From NCBI RefSeq assembly GCF_000177635.2, contig NC_014836.1, positions 2,774,001 to 2,838,000 of the forward strand: DNA of 64,000 bases, read 5' to 3'. The position numbers and the translations under genes were made by a program. This document shows, one piece after another, positions 48,552 through 57,541 of this stretch (positions within the stretch are counted from its first letter, which is position 1; each line of letters opens with the position of its first letter). The notes beneath the pieces were generated by a model. That model saw only the letters and a program-made list of their open reading frames with translations, did no database searches and was not told the origin of the DNA. This DNA is from Desulfurispirillum indicum S5. Lineage in GTDB: Bacteria > Chrysiogenota > Chrysiogenetes > Chrysiogenales > Chrysiogenaceae.

Positions 48552-51163
48552 GCCCGTGGCAGGCTTACCTCAAAACGGGCTCCGTGGTCCGTGTTGCTGG
48601 CACTGATCCACCCCCCCATCTGGCCCTCTATGGCCAGCTTCGCCATGTACAGTCCGGTGCCCGTTCCACTGATAAGGCCTTCGCCACGGGTCACCTCCCG
48701 AGTGGTGAAGAAGGGGTCGAAGATACGCCCCACGATGCTTTCGTCAATGCCGGTGCCGGAATCTTCGATGACGATGCGTATGTGATCGGCACTGGTGTCG
48801 ATGAAAATATCCACACGATCTTCTGCCCCGCCACGGTGACTCTCCTCCTCCAGGCGATTGCGTTTGACGAGGATGGCATCGCGGGCATTGATCATCAGGT
48901 TGAAAATACTCTGTTTGAAGGCTGCCGGGTAGATGGAGGCCAGAACATCCCGCGTTCCCTGCTGTGGCTCGCTGCAGCTGAAGTGGATCTCTATTTCGTG
49001 AGCCCTGAACTGGGGGCGTAACATGTCAATCACGATCTGTACCTGGCCGCGGATATCGACGGTGCGAGCGGCCTCATGGCGCTGGCTGAAGCCGTAGAGG
49101 TTGTCGATGGTGGTGGAGAGCTCCTGCACCCGGGCGATAACCTGGCGGGTGATGGCCTCCACCTCGTCCATGTCGTCGATGCCAGCCTCGCGGCACAACT
49201 GCTGCAGGAATTCCACCTGCAGGGCGATGGCCCCCAGGGGCTGCCGCCAGTGGTGGGCAATGGCGCTTACCATCTCGCCCATGGCCGCTGTGCGCGACTG
49301 CTGCAGCATGGCCTGTTCACTTTGCCTGCGGTGCTGCACTTCCTCTTCCACCCGCTGCTCCAGCATCTGGTTCATCTTCTCCAGGGTCTCCTGGGACTGG
49401 CGCTGCTCCATATAGACACCGATAAGCTCGGCACTGGTCTGCAGCAGACGCGTATCGTTCACATCCCAGGTGCGGGGTTGTGACACATCATCAAAGCCGA
49501 TGAACCCACTCCAGTGTCCACCGACAAAGAGTGGCAGGATGAGAATGCTGACAATTCCCTGGGCCTCCAGGATCTCCCTGGCGGGAGGCGGAAAGTCCTT
49601 CACAATACCATAGATAATCTCCCCCCGCACCAGCTGCTGACGCAGACCTTCCAGGCCCTCTGAATAGGGAATATTCTGCAGCAGGGGATTGTGCAGCTCC
49701 GAAGCGACTCCGGGCAGGCAGACTTCATGGGTCTGGCTGGCGCACAGGCCGGCACCTTCCACCAAGGAGTTCTGGAAAATATAGACCCGATCCACCCGGG
49801 CGGCTTCCAGCAGGTGCTCCAGTGCCCTGGGGAGTGGATCTTCCTGGCGGCTGGTAAGCAGCACGTTGGAGAGGCCGGCAATGGACTTTTCGTAGCGCAG
49901 GCGTCGGGCCAGGGCCTCTTCTGTGCGCTTGCGCTCGGTGATATCGTGGTGGGTGCTGATAAACTGGCACAGCTGATTGCGGGCGTCACATACGGGAGTT
50001 ATGGTGAGTTCGTTCCAGAAGGGCATGCCATCGCTGCGGTAGTGCAGCACTTCGCCGGCAAAAGCGTCGCCCCGGTCAAAGGCGCTCTGAATCTCCTGCT
50101 CCATGGCAGGGCTGGTGTGAACACCCCGCAGCAGGTGCAGGGTCTGACCCAGGATATCCGCACGCTGCCAACCGGTGATACGACTGAAGGCATCATTGAC
50201 ATAGGTGATCTTCTGTTGGGCGTCGCTGATGAGCACCCCCTGGGAAATGGAGTCCAGAGCGTGCCGGTTGAGGCCAAGGGCGGATTCACGTTCATGGAGC
50301 GCGCTGATTGTCCCCAGCATGCGCTGAAGCAGCAGCAGGAAGAGGCCGACTATGGCGGCAAAGCCCAGCATACCGGGAAGAATGGCCTGGCGGAAAAGGG
50401 CCACCCCTGGCGTTCTGGCCTGCCAGCGCAGCAAACCAAGCAGTTCCCCATCATTATCCCAGAGTGGAACTGCCACCAGTCGCTCAGTCCGGTGATCATG
50501 GTGCACGATGGCAAAATCATGGAGGCGCAGACTGCGGGCAACGGCATGCAACGCTTCATTGTCCAGTACCCGCTGCAGCAGAAGCAGGGTGGTGGGTGGC
50601 CAGTCCGGCACGCTGTATTCGTCCCAGTTGGTCGGCACCACCGGTGCCGCCACGGCGGCATACACCTCACCATTCATCTGCACATATCCGGAAAGAGCAC
50701 GGGGTTCATGGCCATGGGAGTCGCGTATTCGCTCGTGCAGCCGCAGAATCTGCTCAGCCAGATCGTCCTGCTCCAGAGTCTGCCGCCCGCCATCCAGGTA
50801 GGCGTAGGTCACCCGCCCATTCTGGTCAAGTACCAGGGAGCCGGATATGCCAAATCCGGAAACCAGCCACTGGCCGATGTTTTCATCGGCCCAGGCAATA
50901 TCCGGGCTGTGGGCCAGCGCATCGCAGGCTTCACTCCAGACGGCGTAGTCGAGGGCAATCTCCCGCAGCCGCTGCAGCGAGATTTCCAGGGCATTTTCCA
51001 CCATGGCACGCCCGCTTTCCAGTATCAGGCGATCCTGATGCCGGACGCCCACAAACATGAAGCCGGCAATCAGCATGGCCAGGGCCAGGATCAGCACCAG
51101 AATCAGCAGTATGCTGCGGCGGCGTATCTGACGAATGTTCAGCAGCGAAGTATGGGTCACCAT
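48548..51163 (-). CDS. Membrane sensor histidine kinase, CHASE4-PAS-GAF-HisKA-HATPase
   Basis: 871-residue orphan kinase. TM1 at about 15-38, a periplasmic CHASE4-type domain with LDYAVWSEACDAL (about 67-79), TM2 at about 245-270, PAS with ITYVNDAFSRITGWQ, then GAF with an RVDRVYIFQN region. The H-box is IAHHWRQPLGAIALQVEFL; ATPase motifs are NARDAI, DSGTGID and GTGLYMAK. ATG 51163 has AGGAG upstream; the frame continues to 51223. No response regulator adjoins. Its stop lies in the right end of an R2 repeat. Confidence 0.9.
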   Translation of the reverse strand: MVTHTSLLNIRQIRRRSILLILVLILALAMLIAGFMFVGVRHQDRLILESGRAMVENALEISLQRLREIALDYAVWSEACDALAHSPDIAWADENIGQWLVSGFGISGSLVLDQNGRVTYAYLDGGRQTLEQDDLAEQILRLHERIRDSHGHEPRALSGYVQMNGEVYAAVAAPVVPTNWDEYSVPDWPPTTLLLLQRVLDNEALHAVARSLRLHDFAIVHHDHRTERLVAVPLWDNDGELLGLLRWQARTPGVALFRQAILPGMLGFAAIVGLFLLLLQRMLGTISALHERESALGLNRHALDSISQGVLISDAQQKITYVNDAFSRITGWQRADILGQTLHLLRGVHTSPAMEQEIQSAFDRGDAFAGEVLHYRSDGMPFWNELTITPVCDARNQLCQFISTHHDITERKRTEEALARRLRYEKSIAGLSNVLLTSRQEDPLPRALEHLLEAARVDRVYIFQNSLVEGAGLCASQTHEVCLPGVASELHNPLLQNIPYSEGLEGLRQQLVRGEIIYGIVKDFPPPAREILEAQGIVSILILPLFVGGHWSGFIGFDDVSQPRTWDVNDTRLLQTSAELIGVYMEQRQSQETLEKMNQMLEQRVEEEVQHRRQSEQAMLQQSRTAAMGEMVSAIAHHWRQPLGAIALQVEFLQQLCREAGIDDMDEVEAITRQVIARVQELSTTIDNLYGFSQRHEAARTVDIRGQVQIVIDMLRPQFRAHEIEIHFSCSEPQQGTRDVLASIYPAAFKQSIFNLMINARDAILVKRNRLEEESHRGGAEDRVDIFIDTSADHIRIVIEDSGTGIDESIVGRIFDPFFTTREVTRGEGLISGTGTGLYMAKLAIEGQMGGWISASNTDHGARFEVSLPRA

Positions 51164-51292
51164 ATTCTCCTGCGGGGATAGTGAGCAAGCAGTTAGAATA
51201 AAGCGAAAGTCGCTTACGGTCAATCGACAACGTTACGGTTGGAATCAATGCATGGAAAGCGATACGAACAGGCCCCACCGGTGGCAATTCAA

Positions 51293-53086
51293 CTACGAAC
51301 GCCAGGGGCTTCCAGAAGGCTTTTTGCGACGGCCTCCGGCAGGACGGCTGCGGACGGTCTCCTTGCGCATTTCCCTGCCTGCGCGCAGGGTATCCTTCTG
51401 GGCCTGCTTCCCCACGCTGCTCTTTTCACTCCAGACCACCTCACCGCTGAGGGGATGGCGACCACAGTGGTACATGGCCGTGGAAACCGTGGATGGCGTC
51501 GGAGTAAATATCTGCACCTGCTCCGGCATGAACTGCAGGTTGCTGCGGGCAAAGCGGACAAACTCCTCCATGTGCTGTTTGGTACTTCCGGGATGAGCCG
51601 CAATGACATAACAGCTCAGGTGGATATGCTGATTTTCCGCCGCGGCCATCTCGCGGTAAAGGCGGGCAAAGCGGGCAGTCACCGCTGCGGAAGGTTTGTT
51701 CATCAGCCGCAGCACGGCATCCGCGCAGTGCTCGGGGGCGATTTTCAACTGGCCGCTGACATGGTGGGCAACCATCTGGCGCAGATAGGCGCGACCATGC
51801 TTCCCGTCGGCCAGAATCAGGTCATAGCGGATACCGGAAGCGATGAAAATCCGCTTTACGCCAGGCAAAGCCCGCAGACGGGCCAGCAGCTCCACCTGCT
51901 CCCCATGGCCGTGAACCAGCTTCGGACAAATGCCCTCGTAGCCAATGCAGTGGCGATGCTGGCAGGGAGTGCCCCGGGAGAGCAGTTCACAGCCGGAGGC
52001 GTACATATTGGCGGTTGGGCCACCCAGGTCGCGAATGGTACCGCTGAAGCCCTTTTGGCTCGCCATGTGCTTCACTTCCGAGAGGATGCTTTCCATGGAA
52101 CGGCTGATAATGCTGCGGCCCTGATGAACCGTGATGGCACAGAAGGAGCAGTCGCCATAACAGCCCCGATGGGTAGTCACGGAGTTTCTGATGGTGGCGA
52201 GGGCGCGGATTTCACCATCGGCCCTGCACTTCGGGTGGGCGTCGTGCTGAAAGGGGAGCCCGTGAACGCGGTCGAGCTCCGCACTGCTCAGCATGGGTGC
52301 GGGGGGGTGGTGGATCAGAAAGCGCGCTCCGTGCTGCTGGAAAAATCCAGGCGCGCCCTGGTGCAGGGCTGTTTTATGAAAAGTCGCGAACATTTCGCCA
52401 AAGGCGTCGGCATCACTTTGCACCGCTTCATAGGACGCCAGCTCCCGATAACCCGCCGGAGCCTCTGCCGCCAGAACGCAGGTACCGGAGATACTCTTGA
52501 TATCCCGCTGCTCGCGCAGGCTGTGGGCAATCTGCAGTACAGCGTGCTCGCCCATGCCGTACACCAGGATATCGGCCTTGGCGTCCAGCAGAATGCTGCG
52601 GCGGATGGCGCTGCTCTGGAGATCATAGTGGGCAATGCGGCGCAGGCTGGCCTCAATACCTCCGATCACCAGGGGAACAGTGTTCTTGAAATAGCGGCGC
52701 ACAAGGTTACAGTACATGATGGTGGCGCGATCCGGGCGGCGATTGTTGACAGTACCCGGGGTAAAGTCGCAGGACTTGCGGGGCTTGCCCAGGGCGGTAC
52801 GATTGGCCACTGCTGAGTCCACGCAACCGGCGCTGATACCCCAGAACAGGCGCGGCTCCCCCAGGGCGGTGATATCATCGGGGGTGTCCAGGGATGGCTG
52901 GGCAATCACGGCAACACAGTAGCCGGCACTTTCCAGCACTCGGCCAATAACCGCTATACCGCAGTAGGGGCTATCGATATAGGCATCACCGCTGACCAGG
53001 ATAACATCGGGGCGATCGACTCCTCGCTGGCGCAGTTCGCGGGGAGTCATGGGCAGGAATGTGGAAGTATCAGGGGAAGGGTGCAA
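51293..53086 (-). CDS. ygiQ: YgiQ family radical SAM protein
   Basis: 597-residue radical SAM protein of unknown substrate, conserved in many bacteria. The N-terminal segment FLPMTPRELRQRG and LVSGDAYIDSPYCG is diagnostic. The [4Fe-4S] motif RGCYGDCSFCAI (CxxxCxxC) lies near residue 310 and a C-terminal DUF3362-like region follows. Start uncertain: TTG at 53086 directly follows the cheX stop (TGATTG) and keeps the conserved FLPM; ATG 53050 is the alternative. It is probably translated with the upstream zinc-ribbon and cheX genes. Confidence 0.93.
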   Translation of the reverse strand: MHPSPDTSTFLPMTPRELRQRGVDRPDVILVSGDAYIDSPYCGIAVIGRVLESAGYCVAVIAQPSLDTPDDITALGEPRLFWGISAGCVDSAVANRTALGKPRKSCDFTPGTVNNRRPDRATIMYCNLVRRYFKNTVPLVIGGIEASLRRIAHYDLQSSAIRRSILLDAKADILVYGMGEHAVLQIAHSLREQRDIKSISGTCVLAAEAPAGYRELASYEAVQSDADAFGEMFATFHKTALHQGAPGFFQQHGARFLIHHPPAPMLSSAELDRVHGLPFQHDAHPKCRADGEIRALATIRNSVTTHRGCYGDCSFCAITVHQGRSIISRSMESILSEVKHMASQKGFSGTIRDLGGPTANMYASGCELLSRGTPCQHRHCIGYEGICPKLVHGHGEQVELLARLRALPGVKRIFIASGIRYDLILADGKHGRAYLRQMVAHHVSGQLKIAPEHCADAVLRLMNKPSAAVTARFARLYREMAAAENQHIHLSCYVIAAHPGSTKQHMEEFVRFARSNLQFMPEQVQIFTPTPSTVSTAMYHCGRHPLSGEVVWSEKSSVGKQAQKDTLRAGREMRKETVRSRPAGGRRKKPSGSPWRS

Positions 53087-53557
53087 TCAGACCAGCTCTT
53101 TGATGGAAACTTCGACGGAAAATTTGCCGACGCCTTCAATGGCGAAGGGAAGTACGATACAGGGAACGTTACGCGGTCGGGATATGGTATGGCCCCGGCC
53201 AACGATAACACTGGGGATGGAGAGCTTGAAGCGCACGCCCATGGCGCTGAGGTTTTTCTTGGCACCACCGGTGATCATATTGACAAATTCGCCCACGGCG
53301 TCCTGCACATCCTCGTCAATGGCGTTTTTCTGCTCACCGATAAAGGCGCTGACCAGCTTCAGAACCACTTCGCGGGGAAAGCTGATGACCACCGAACCAT
53401 GGACATCACCGGCGATACCGATGATGGCGGAAATGTCGAAAGTGGGAGAGATTCCCTGCTTCACAAAGAGTTTTCCCCGCTGGGGAGTAACGCCAGTCAT
53501 GGTGGCAAGCACATTTACCGTGGACTCAACAAAAGGATTTATGTAACTAGCGTTCAT
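53087..53557 (-). CDS. CheX-like chemotaxis protein / CheY-P phosphatase
   Basis: 156-residue CheX/CheC-fold protein that dephosphorylates CheY-type receivers. The catalytic Glu-x-x-Asn motif is in DAVGEFVNMITGGAKK (about residues 86-101), and the SVVISFPREVV strand region is typical. Start ATG 53557 lies 11 bp inside the zinc-ribbon gene end. No chemotaxis operon is present, so it may act on receivers encoded elsewhere, possibly those at 16183-19978, which is speculation. Confidence 0.88.
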   Translation of the reverse strand: MNASYINPFVESTVNVLATMTGVTPQRGKLFVKQGISPTFDISAIIGIAGDVHGSVVISFPREVVLKLVSAFIGEQKNAIDEDVQDAVGEFVNMITGGAKKNLSAMGVRFKLSIPSVIVGRGHTISRPRNVPCIVLPFAIEGVGKFSVEVSIKELV

Positions 53558-53735
53558 GGGCTTTCTCCCTGGTGAAAACTATGGAGCGCAGGCAATTTGG
53601 GCAGATAACTCGACAGTGCCCTGTGCTTGTATCGGCAAAGCTGCGAGGATCCTTGAGGTGCGCCTTGCAGCAGGGGCAGTACTGCCTTGCTGCAGGGTCT
53701 TGCAACCCAGAAGATACACAAGTTAACCCAGCCAT
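53547..53735 (-). CDS. Small zinc-ribbon-like protein
   Basis: 62 residues from MAGLTCVSSGLQDP with CPCC (about 20-23) and CPNC (about 48-51), two Cys pairs spaced as in a zinc ribbon. A GGGGGGGTG purine run precedes the ATG at 53735. The end overlaps the cheX start, which supports a real coupled gene. No family recognised. Might be an adaptor or a nucleic-acid-binding protein. Confidence 0.6.
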   Translation of the reverse strand: MAGLTCVSSGLQDPAARQYCPCCKAHLKDPRSFADTSTGHCRVICPNCLRSIVFTREKAHER

Positions 53736-53833
53736 ACTACACCCCCCCCAGGAAAAACTCAAGGCTGTCAGTTTCAAAAGGACCATTACCAGCAGTTTCC
53801 CTGACTGTCAACAAAATGCAGCCTGCCCTGGCC

Positions 53834-53861
53834 TGCCGGGCTGCGGCGCAACAGCCCGGCA
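53834..53861. other. Stable inverted repeat in the divergent promoter region
   Basis: TGCCGGGCTG and CAGCCCGGCA form a perfect 10 bp stem with an 8 base loop, about 100 bp upstream of the zinc-ribbon gene. No T-run follows on either strand, so it is not an obvious terminator. It could be a leader structure or a protein site. Confidence 0.5.
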
Positions 53862-54017
53862 AAGCACAGGAAAACATTGACGTAGCGACGAAATAATCCA
53901 TAATGCCTTTATGCTGAATGAATCTGAATGGCGGCGTAAAGGCGCTTTCCTGTAGCAGGCAGGGCAGCGGTTGCCGCCGGGCAGGTATAGCGAGCATCCT
54001 GCTGGAGAGGAGCTTCT

Positions 54018-55436
54018 GTGGAGACAAGAAAACGAGCTACCATTATCGCCCTGCGGATTGTCATCCTGTACGCCGTCATTGCCGCCCTGTGGATCGTGCT
54101 CTCGGATCGCGCCCTGATGGTGCTCTTTGAGGTTCCCCAGACACTGACCCGCATGCAGACCTATAAGGGGTGGTTCTTTGTCCTGGCCACTGCCACGCTT
54201 CTTTTTGTGGTGCTCTACGCACAGGTACGCTCCCTGCTGGACGAAGAGCGCAGGCGCCAGGAGGCTCAACAGGAAGCCCGCGAATGGTCCGAGCGGCTGC
54301 AGCACTACCTCCACGTCAGCCCCGTCATAACCTATGCCCTCAGTGGCAATGACAGGGAACTCACGCCCGTATGGGTCAGTGAAAATATCCATAATGTACT
54401 GGGCTTCGGCTCCGATGAGGTACTCCGACCAGACTGGTGGCGCGATCATATTCACCCGGAGGATATGGGTCAGGTGCTGAAGAATCAGCAGAAACTGCTG
54501 AGCGAAGGGGCTATCAGCCAGGAGTTCCGCGTGATGCACCGGGATGGTTCCTATATCTGGATTCACGACCAGGCTCGCAGTGCCGGGCGCAGCGGATTCG
54601 CCCAGGAGATTATCGGCACCTGGGCAGATGTCAGTACGCGCAAGTCTGCTGAGCTGGCCCTGCAGGAAACTCTTTGCGGGTTGGAGCAGCAGATTGCTGC
54701 TGCCGTCGAGAAAGCTCGCCAGCAGGACAGCATTATCTTCGACCAGATGCGGCGCCAGGCCCTCAACACTCTACTGATCAATATCGCGCACCAGTGGCGG
54801 CAGCCCCTCAACGGCATCGGACTGATCATCCAGGATATGGGCGACCAGCTGGATAGCGATAACCCGCAGAAGCAGCTGATTCACTCCACGATTGTCGAAG
54901 CCATGGCGGAGGTCAACCATCTCTCGGACACCATCAGTACCTTCACCGATCTCTACCAGGCCAGCAACACGGCTCCGGAGAAAATCAGCCTCCACGCCAC
55001 TTTCCAGCAGGCGCTCTTCTACCTTCAGGCCAAGCCGCTGTTCAGCAGAGTCACCCTGTTGAAAAATATCCCCGATACCCTCCAGGTCAAAGGGGTGGAA
55101 ATCGAGATCATAGAACTCTTCATGGAAATCATCCAGAATGCCATGACCGTTGCCGCTGCCCGCGAGCGCGACCGTGTGGACATACGGATCGAGGCCGCCC
55201 GCACTCCCCATAATACCATCACCATTACCATCGCCGATAACGCCGGTGGCATCGACAGCAGCATCCTGCCATCCATGTTTGAGCCTTACACCACCACCCA
55301 GTTCAAAAGTCGCGACAAAGGCCTTGGCCTCTATATGATGAAACGCCTTATCGAAGAACGTTACCAGGGCAGCATTGCTGCCACCAATGGTCCTGACGGG
55401 GCGATTTTCACCATCACCCTGCCTGTGGCCGATTGA
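54018..55436 (+). CDS. Membrane PAS sensor histidine kinase
   Basis: 472-residue orphan kinase starting at GTG 54018 with GAGGAG upstream. Two TM helices (about 8-30 and 50-70) flank a short loop with WIVLSDRALMVLF, a two-helix anchor often found in PAS/GGDEF proteins of anaerobes. PAS (about 90-200, ending IIGTWADVSTRK), then H-box IAHQWRQPLNGIGLIIQDM and ATPase motifs IQNAMTVA, DNAGGID and DKGLGLYMMK. Without a large periplasmic domain it may sense an intracellular or membrane cue through PAS. The methyltransferase gene follows on the same strand. Confidence 0.9.
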   Translation: METRKRATIIALRIVILYAVIAALWIVLSDRALMVLFEVPQTLTRMQTYKGWFFVLATATLLFVVLYAQVRSLLDEERRRQEAQQEAREWSERLQHYLHVSPVITYALSGNDRELTPVWVSENIHNVLGFGSDEVLRPDWWRDHIHPEDMGQVLKNQQKLLSEGAISQEFRVMHRDGSYIWIHDQARSAGRSGFAQEIIGTWADVSTRKSAELALQETLCGLEQQIAAAVEKARQQDSIIFDQMRRQALNTLLINIAHQWRQPLNGIGLIIQDMGDQLDSDNPQKQLIHSTIVEAMAEVNHLSDTISTFTDLYQASNTAPEKISLHATFQQALFYLQAKPLFSRVTLLKNIPDTLQVKGVEIEIIELFMEIIQNAMTVAAARERDRVDIRIEAARTPHNTITITIADNAGGIDSSILPSMFEPYTTTQFKSRDKGLGLYMMKRLIEERYQGSIAATNGPDGAIFTITLPVAD

Positions 55437-55458
55437 TCAGAGATATTGCGAGGAACCC

Positions 55459-56031
55459 ATGGAGCAGGATCGCGAAAAATGGAATCAGCGTTATCGGGAT
55501 AATCCACCAGGCCAGGAGCCGCTGGAGCTGGTGGAAAGCTACGCCAGACAACTTTCTCCCGGCCGGGCACTGGATATCGCCTGCGGCCTGGGCCGCCACA
55601 GCCGAGTGCTGGCAGCTCTGGGCTTTACGGTGGATGCGGTGGATATTTCCGATGTGGCCATAAAACACCTGCAGGAACTTGAACTTCCCGGTATCCATGC
55701 GCGCTGCGTCGATCTCGATCAGCACACCATAGCTCCAGACAGCTACCAGCTGATTCTCAATATCAATTTCCTGCACCGACCTCTCTTCCCCTCTCTTTTT
55801 CAAGGGCTGCAACCCGGAGGCATGCTGATCTTCCGCACCTTCATGGACGGCCCCGAAAACCAGGGCACCCCCATGACCAAAGAGCACCTGCTCCAGCCCA
55901 ATGAACTGCTCCACCAGTGCGTTCCCCATCTGCGTATCCTGCACTACCGCGAATATATCTCCACCCGCCAGCAGTGGGGCCAGGCCTGGGCCGCCGAACT
56001 GGTTGGCAGACGACCGGAAAAGGAAGGGTAA
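55459..56031 (+). CDS. Class I SAM-dependent methyltransferase (TehB-like)
   Basis: 190-residue methyltransferase. N-terminal DREKWNQRYRDN, SAM motif I ALDIACGLGRHSRVLA (about 37-52), acidic motif VDAVDISDVAI and motif for LNINFLHRPLFP. This layout resembles TehB and small-molecule methyltransferases; the true substrate is unknown. ATG 55459 has GAGG upstream. It is followed after 1 bp by a membrane protein gene. Confidence 0.85.
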   Translation: MEQDREKWNQRYRDNPPGQEPLELVESYARQLSPGRALDIACGLGRHSRVLAALGFTVDAVDISDVAIKHLQELELPGIHARCVDLDQHTIAPDSYQLILNINFLHRPLFPSLFQGLQPGGMLIFRTFMDGPENQGTPMTKEHLLQPNELLHQCVPHLRILHYREYISTRQQWGQAWAAELVGRRPEKEG

Positions 56032-56032
56032 G

Positions 56033-56896
56033 ATGGCCGTTTTGCGCTCCAAGCCAAAAAAATACAGCTGGATAGGGAAAATTCTTCTGGTGCTGCTGCT
56101 GGCGACAGCTGCTGCACTCTTTACCACCCAACACCACGAACTGGCTCTGCAGTACAGTGGATTGCAGCAGGTCTCTCAGCACAACCAGGAGTACCTGCAG
56201 AGTGCCTTTGAGCGCTCACTGAAAACCTTTGCCGTTCTCTCAACCATCAAGGTGGGACTCTCCATCGTGGAGGGATCGACCATCGGCGTGGGTTTTGGCC
56301 TGCAGGTAGGTGACGTGGTCCAGGCGGCCTACGACTATGTGGACATTGCCTGGAAAACCGTACTGGCGGGAGGGATCATCCTGCTGGCCCTGCAGTATCT
56401 GCTGGCCATGGCGGAAGCAGCCGCTCCCTGGCTGCTCAGCATCACCTTTGCCCTGCTGAGCCTCACCGTTATCTGCCGGTGGCTGGCTCCCCACAGCGCG
56501 GCACTCGGGCGCATCATGCACGCCGTCAGCGCCTTTATGGTCGTGCTGAGTATCAGCATGGCCCTGATCCTGCCCCTGTCAGTCACAGGCGCATCCATGC
56601 TTTCCAGTCATATTACCGCACCGAGTCTGAACAGTGCGCAAGGGGTCTTCGACACCATCGAGCAGGATCTGTTCCGGGATTCCGCCGAGGAGAAGAGCAT
56701 CTGGTCACGCTGGAACGACACCCGCGAGCGGCTCAACAAGGTCAGCGTTTACCTGGAGCAGAAGACCGGCGAGCTGGTGACTTCCGGCATGATGCTCATG
56801 GCAGCCTATCTCTTTGACTGCATCGTCTTCCCCCTGCTGCTGTTTTTTCTATTGCTGTGGTTTACCCGCGCGGTGACCAGCGCATTTCTGCCGTAA
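56033..56896 (+). CDS. Conserved-looking multi-pass membrane protein, unknown function
   Basis: 287 residues with about five hydrophobic segments (about 14-32, 105-130, 132-150, 160-185, 255-282). A soluble, charged stretch (about 205-250, NDTRERLNKVSVYLEQKTGE) lies before the last helix. The GSTIGVGFGLQVGD segment is glycine-rich. Not recognised. Starts 1 bp after the methyltransferase stop with GGAAGGG before it, so the two are co-translated. A strong terminator follows. Confidence 0.7.
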   Translation: MAVLRSKPKKYSWIGKILLVLLLATAAALFTTQHHELALQYSGLQQVSQHNQEYLQSAFERSLKTFAVLSTIKVGLSIVEGSTIGVGFGLQVGDVVQAAYDYVDIAWKTVLAGGIILLALQYLLAMAEAAAPWLLSITFALLSLTVICRWLAPHSAALGRIMHAVSAFMVVLSISMALILPLSVTGASMLSSHITAPSLNSAQGVFDTIEQDLFRDSAEEKSIWSRWNDTRERLNKVSVYLEQKTGELVTSGMMLMAAYLFDCIVFPLLLFFLLLWFTRAVTSAFLP

Positions 56897-56905
56897 CCCC
56901 GCAAC

Positions 56906-56943
56906 CGAAAAAGCCCTCGCATATCCTTGCGAGGGCTTTTTCG
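56906..56943. terminator. Bidirectional rho-independent terminator
   Basis: CGAAAAAGCCCTCGCA paired with TGCGAGGGCTTTTTCG around a six-base loop; T-run on both strands. It ends the plus-strand membrane protein unit and the minus-strand beta-barrel gene. Confidence 0.93.
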
Positions 56944-56967
56944 GTCTTTTGTATCGGTGTTTTTCTG

Positions 56968-57444
56968 TCAGAAAATAAAGCGCGCCCCAAGCATCACCTG
57001 CCCGGAAAAATCCGTCTCGGGATTGAGGTCCATGGCTGGCGCGATGTCACCATAGATACTCAGGGGCATATTTGGGATAAAGTACTCGATGCCAAAGGGA
57101 ACCCGTATGCCGAAAACATCATCGGGCTCATCGTCGTCGCTGTGGCCGTAAAGACCAAGGCCGTAGTACACGAAAACGCGACCTTCTTTCACCTGGATAA
57201 CTCCGTGCTCGTGGAACAGGTAGTCCAGTTTCACCTTGGTCTCAGTGTCTGACCAGCCGGCAGCGAAGTCAAAGGCCCGCTCATTGTCCTGCCAGTACTT
57301 GATGCTGAGCCCGGTAATTTCCCCCAGGGCGAAACCGGCAGCAATCCTTCCCGCAGCTGCCGAAGACGGAATCATCAACATCCACGTCAGGGCCAGAAGA
57401 AACAGTGCGAGAACAGAGAATCTCGTGCAGTGGGCAATTTTCAT
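56968..57444 (-). CDS. Small outer-membrane beta-barrel protein (DUF3996-like)
   Basis: 158-residue exported protein: signal peptide to about residue 32 (LALFLLALTWMLMIPSSAAA), then eight or so short strands with GEITGLSIKYW near the start and GARFIF at the end. This resembles the BAPKO_0422/DUF3996 family of small barrels, moderate confidence. ATG 57444 chosen. It lies 97 bp downstream of the ABC ATPase gene of the unusual cluster, same strand, with a terminator after it, so it could be read through from that cluster. Confidence 0.7.
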   Translation of the reverse strand: MKIAHCTRFSVLALFLLALTWMLMIPSSAAAGRIAAGFALGEITGLSIKYWQDNERAFDFAAGWSDTETKVKLDYLFHEHGVIQVKEGRVFVYYGLGLYGHSDDDEPDDVFGIRVPFGIEYFIPNMPLSIYGDIAPAMDLNPETDFSGQVMLGARFIF

Positions 57445-57541
57445 AACCTTCCCCGTAAGCAAAGTGGTGGCAAGCCTTTGGCATGTGTGAAAATCATACC
57501 AAAGAATTTTTCAGATTGCACCACAGAATACGGTTGCCGCC

